Below, in pieces: positions 7,501-8,226 of a stretch of DNA of 8,226 nucleotides. Each line of letters starts with the position of its first letter. The first letter of the stretch is position 1. The notes below the pieces were generated by a model, which worked only from the letters and a program-made list of their open reading frames with translations, was not told the DNA's origin and ran no database searches. The stretch is taken from NCBI GenBank assembly GCA_964511535.1, contig CAZEFW010000253.1, forward strand, positions 1-8,226, in the 5' to 3' direction. A program made the position numbers and the translations under genes. This stretch comes from CAZCFB01 sp964511535 (GTDB lineage: Bacteria; Myxococcota_A; Polyangia; GCA-2747355; CAZCFB01).

Positions 7501-7933
7501 CGGCTACCCGGGCTGGACCACCGGGGGCACCGCCTTCGGCCGCACCTCCGTGGTGGGCCGGTCGTTCCGTGCGCGCAAGCTGTTCGGTTACGTGGGCGAG
7601 CGCTTCGCCGACAGCTACCACCAGGTCTCGGACCACGCCCGCGGCAACCTGCTATCGCCGCCGTTCCTGCTGCGCAAGAGCCACCTGATGATGCTGGTGG
7701 CGGGCGGCTCGAGCCGGAAGCTGGGCGTGGATCTGCTGGTGGGCGGCAAGAAGGTGGCCACGGTACGCGGCAAGCGCTCGGAGACCCTGCGGCTGGTGAT
7801 CCTGCCGGTGGGGCGCCACCGGGGCAAGCACGCCAGGGTGGCGATCCGGGACAAGGACCAGGGCAAATGGGGCCACATCGCAGTAGATGAGATCAGGCAG
7901 ATTGACGGCCCCATCCCCGGCGTCGCCCCCTGA
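4532..7933 (+). CDS. Large GT-C glycosyltransferase-like membrane protein with TPR-like region and C-terminal levanase-type beta-sandwich
   Basis: 1133 residues. About 10-375 hold many hydrophobic helices laid out like polyprenyl-phosphate-sugar-dependent GT-C transferases: GYTSADLALYECYA (31-44, an acidic loop after the first helix, normally with the catalytic Asp pair but here A35-D36), then Q61-SAGVAAPLW-T71 in place of the usual GYTSPLW, SGDETGLF (139-146) and CRPEAPLLL (186-194). A soluble part follows: DASGLTDP (431-438) and ERRPDIIIEDG, then a beta domain (about 521-615) with MWRPGEPVRLRVPVPEH. About 700-843 are TPR-like helical repeats. After another beta-rich stretch, 984-1125 resemble the C-terminal module of GH32 levanases: GWTTGGTAFG (994-1003), FADSYH (1025-1030), GNLLSPPF (1038-1045), VAGG (1056-1059), WGHIAVDEI (1113-1121). 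Likely envelope glycosylation or polysaccharide work; donor and acceptor unknown. Strong Shine-Dalgarno absent; ATG 4532 precedes the first helix directly. Confidence 0.85.
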   Translation: MTPQNHRRALNAALALLPVALLGAHAAMRWGYTSADLALYECYAATLSTGYGYALQPGAVQSAGVAAPLWTLALAAGDMLVGDLVLFAKILGFALGAAALWLLPGMSMALSGRRRITALDLLPPAALAAAGFLTRALVSGDETGLFLLVLVLLLRRFLREEGRFAAGEKRPHDLLSALPALVLLGCRPEAPLLLAALYSWRLLSRVTAWRLPWTSLLWLTLLPCFYGAHLAGSYLLFAEIWPALITAREALWETSPGTPQAVKESWQDLAHAAQVWGLGVPLLLAVIIGAGRAINYWGRTALVALAGLNLAGVLLLTGADGGRLALPAALALTLLAAEGLGAVIRRLWPPGARTRFRVLGGGALALGLLGPMLVGAVLSDERPGARELNHDRPLLEELSNTVEELGWSPHTVSVLTSSPGTAARIGFKVIDASGLTDPSIRRYAGNRRPLELQQLIFSERRPDIIIEDGLWKVVHNLQRYPEATRLYIPLKPLVRTRARVSLAKRLVLENEPWPDRNLRIPLGKGLELLGARVEPGHLVLLLTRTRSSTVTARLALSVGDKWSATVPLGPRVYPLGMWRPGEPVRLRVPVPEHIALPDQLLEAGISGGDYKMVASLDMRPLKQQREAWQRDVEQRLIKAGDWDLPQVIAGLSRRQRFHADPASDRAFERIKKLRGKGLIEPAVWQLQGARRAYSGHPGLEKFSVELAANAYALALDHIRNSRWTSAFRLLRAASVADPVSPWIARRLAEARRRMPAGSHLVEELELEMARRALVLAPTTKHLERVLGAHMTLGRYDMVVAVSHTWKERLTPSRRSQYLLAKALAKLGRLTDAQDLTRRLLNNPAKSKLTRQCPDGVWPRLLLLQAEVLKQLGSQEPGIAPGLRFKGRARKVGKSSQLFAHCARWLPGRALQVDLYIWHREPEALSLTLNVGSRMDRLELALSTQRIRLVRRSYHLPPAAYPVRLQGDGVAPIALGTVEVGPEITFGFELPGYPGWTTGGTAFGRTSVVGRSFRARKLFGYVGERFADSYHQVSDHARGNLLSPPFLLRKSHLMMLVAGGSSRKLGVDLLVGGKKVATVRGKRSETLRLVILPVGRHRGKHARVAIRDKDQGKWGHIAVDEIRQIDGPIPGVAP

Positions 7934-7934
7934 A

Positions 7935-7979
7935 TAAAATGTCATATAGGGGGGTCAGACCCCTACACTTGACATTTTA
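7935..7979. repeat. Palindromic repeat, copy 1 (REP/MITE-like, possible bidirectional terminator)
   Basis: A 45-bp palindrome with 10-bp perfect ends: TAAAATGTCA (7935-7944) and TGACATTTTA (7970-7979). Inside are TAGGGG and CCCCTA, and the core GGGGTCAGACCCC is itself a palindrome around a single A. It starts 1 nt after the stop codon of the GT-C-like gene. The A-run/stem/T-run layout would suit a bidirectional terminator. The first 43 bp are identical to copy 2. From memory, GGGGTCAGACCCC cores occur in dispersed REP-like repeats of many Proteobacteria, some linked to IS200-like (RAYT) transposases; no such gene is here. Confidence 0.8.
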
Positions 7980-8023
7980 GATGAAATCCCCCGTTTCGCG
8001 TAACCGGCCGTTTTTAATGCAGG

Positions 8024-8066
8024 TAAAATGTCATATAGGGGGGTCAGACCCCTACACTTGACATTT
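8024..8066. repeat. Palindromic repeat, copy 2
   Basis: Exact 43-bp direct copy of 7935-7977, same orientation, offset 89 bp. End arms are AAATGTCA (8026-8033) and TGACATTT (8059-8066). Its last two bases form part of the stop codon (TAA on the minus strand, 8065-8067) of the converging CoA-transferase gene. The 46-bp spacer between copies (7978-8023) is comparatively AT-rich and holds no gene. Confidence 0.85.
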
Positions 8067-8226
8067 ATTTGATGTAGCAGTTTTCGCGGGCGAATTTTTC
8101 GAGGTCTTCGCGGAATCTGGGGTGGGCGATGTTGATCAGGCTCTGGGCGCGCTCGCGGATGCTCTTGCCGTGCAGGTAGGCCACGCCGTACTCGGTGGCC
8201 ACGTACTGCACGTCGCCGCGGGAGGT
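8065..8226 (-). CDS. Acetyl-CoA hydrolase / CoA-transferase family protein, C-terminal fragment
   Basis: Only the last 53 codons and the stop are in the window; the rest lies beyond the right edge. The fragment reads DVQYVATEYGVAYLHGKS, then IRERAQSLINIAHPRFRED, ending ENCYIK. The VATEYGVAxLxGKS and RAxxLIxIAHPxFR motifs are diagnostic of the C-terminal domain of the acetyl-CoA hydrolase/transferase family (acetate, succinate, 4-hydroxybutyrate or butyrate CoA-transferases). These move CoA between acyl groups in the cytoplasm through a glutamyl-CoA intermediate whose Glu lies outside this fragment, so the substrate cannot be assigned. The stop codon overlaps palindromic repeat copy 2, and the gene converges on the GT-C-like gene. 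Confidence 0.9.
   Translation of the reverse strand, partial: TSRGDVQYVATEYGVAYLHGKSIRERAQSLINIAHPRFREDLEKFARENCYIK

Noticed and set aside
5324..7636. A 770-codon open frame on the minus strand inside the large membrane-protein gene
   Set aside because: Composition is dominated by His, Gln, Arg, Pro and Gly with no recognisable motif, typical of the antisense shadow of a GC-rich gene. The plus-strand frame there has clear domains and ends cleanly.
7935..8066. CRISPR array
   Set aside because: Only two repeats and one spacer, repeats are long strong palindromes between two stop codons, and no cas gene is visible.

Overview
The window is a GC-rich stretch (visibly about 70% G+C in the genes) from a Gram-negative-type bacterium. 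The gene content (an FHA protein with a kinase-like C-terminus, a Cys-type CcmE, Pro/Gln repeats, DV-type hexamer repeats) suggests the former Deltaproteobacteria, most likely Myxococcota or a neighbour. That placement is inference from gene types, not from a marker gene. No tRNA, rRNA, insertion sequence or CRISPR array is visible.

Left part (1-2061): a divergent pair. On the minus strand, running off the left edge, lies the N-terminal 259 residues of a low-complexity protein with acidic, KDTEPGA-repeat, proline-rich and (Gln-Pro)n segments. It is read from the strand opposite to the longest apparent open frames. On the plus strand is a protein with an FHA domain followed by a histidine-kinase-like core whose key catalytic residues look lost. 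A good sigma70-type promoter and a possible operator lie in the 116 bp between them.

Middle (2064-4434): a minus-strand pair, a YeeZ-like NAD-binding epimerase/SDR and then an M50 (site-2-type) membrane metalloprotease. The protease ends only 2 bp from the FHA gene. Diverging from the SDR across about 40 bp is a complete ccmE (haem chaperone of cytochrome c maturation) in which the usual haem-binding His is Cys.

Right part (4438-8226): after a hexamer-repeat hairpin comes a 1133-residue membrane protein: a GT-C-type glycosyltransferase-like half, then a beta domain, TPR-like helices and a C-terminal beta-sandwich resembling the C-terminal module of GH32 levanases. It converges on the C-terminus of an acetyl-CoA hydrolase/CoA-transferase that runs off the right edge. 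The 131 bp between these two stop codons is nearly filled by two identical 43-bp palindromic repeats that abut or overlap the two stop codons.

The genes do not form one evident pathway. Envelope functions recur (membrane protease, haem chaperone, GT-C protein). The strongest candidates for something unusual are the GT-C/TPR/levanase-C fusion, the FHA-pseudokinase and the twin palindromes.
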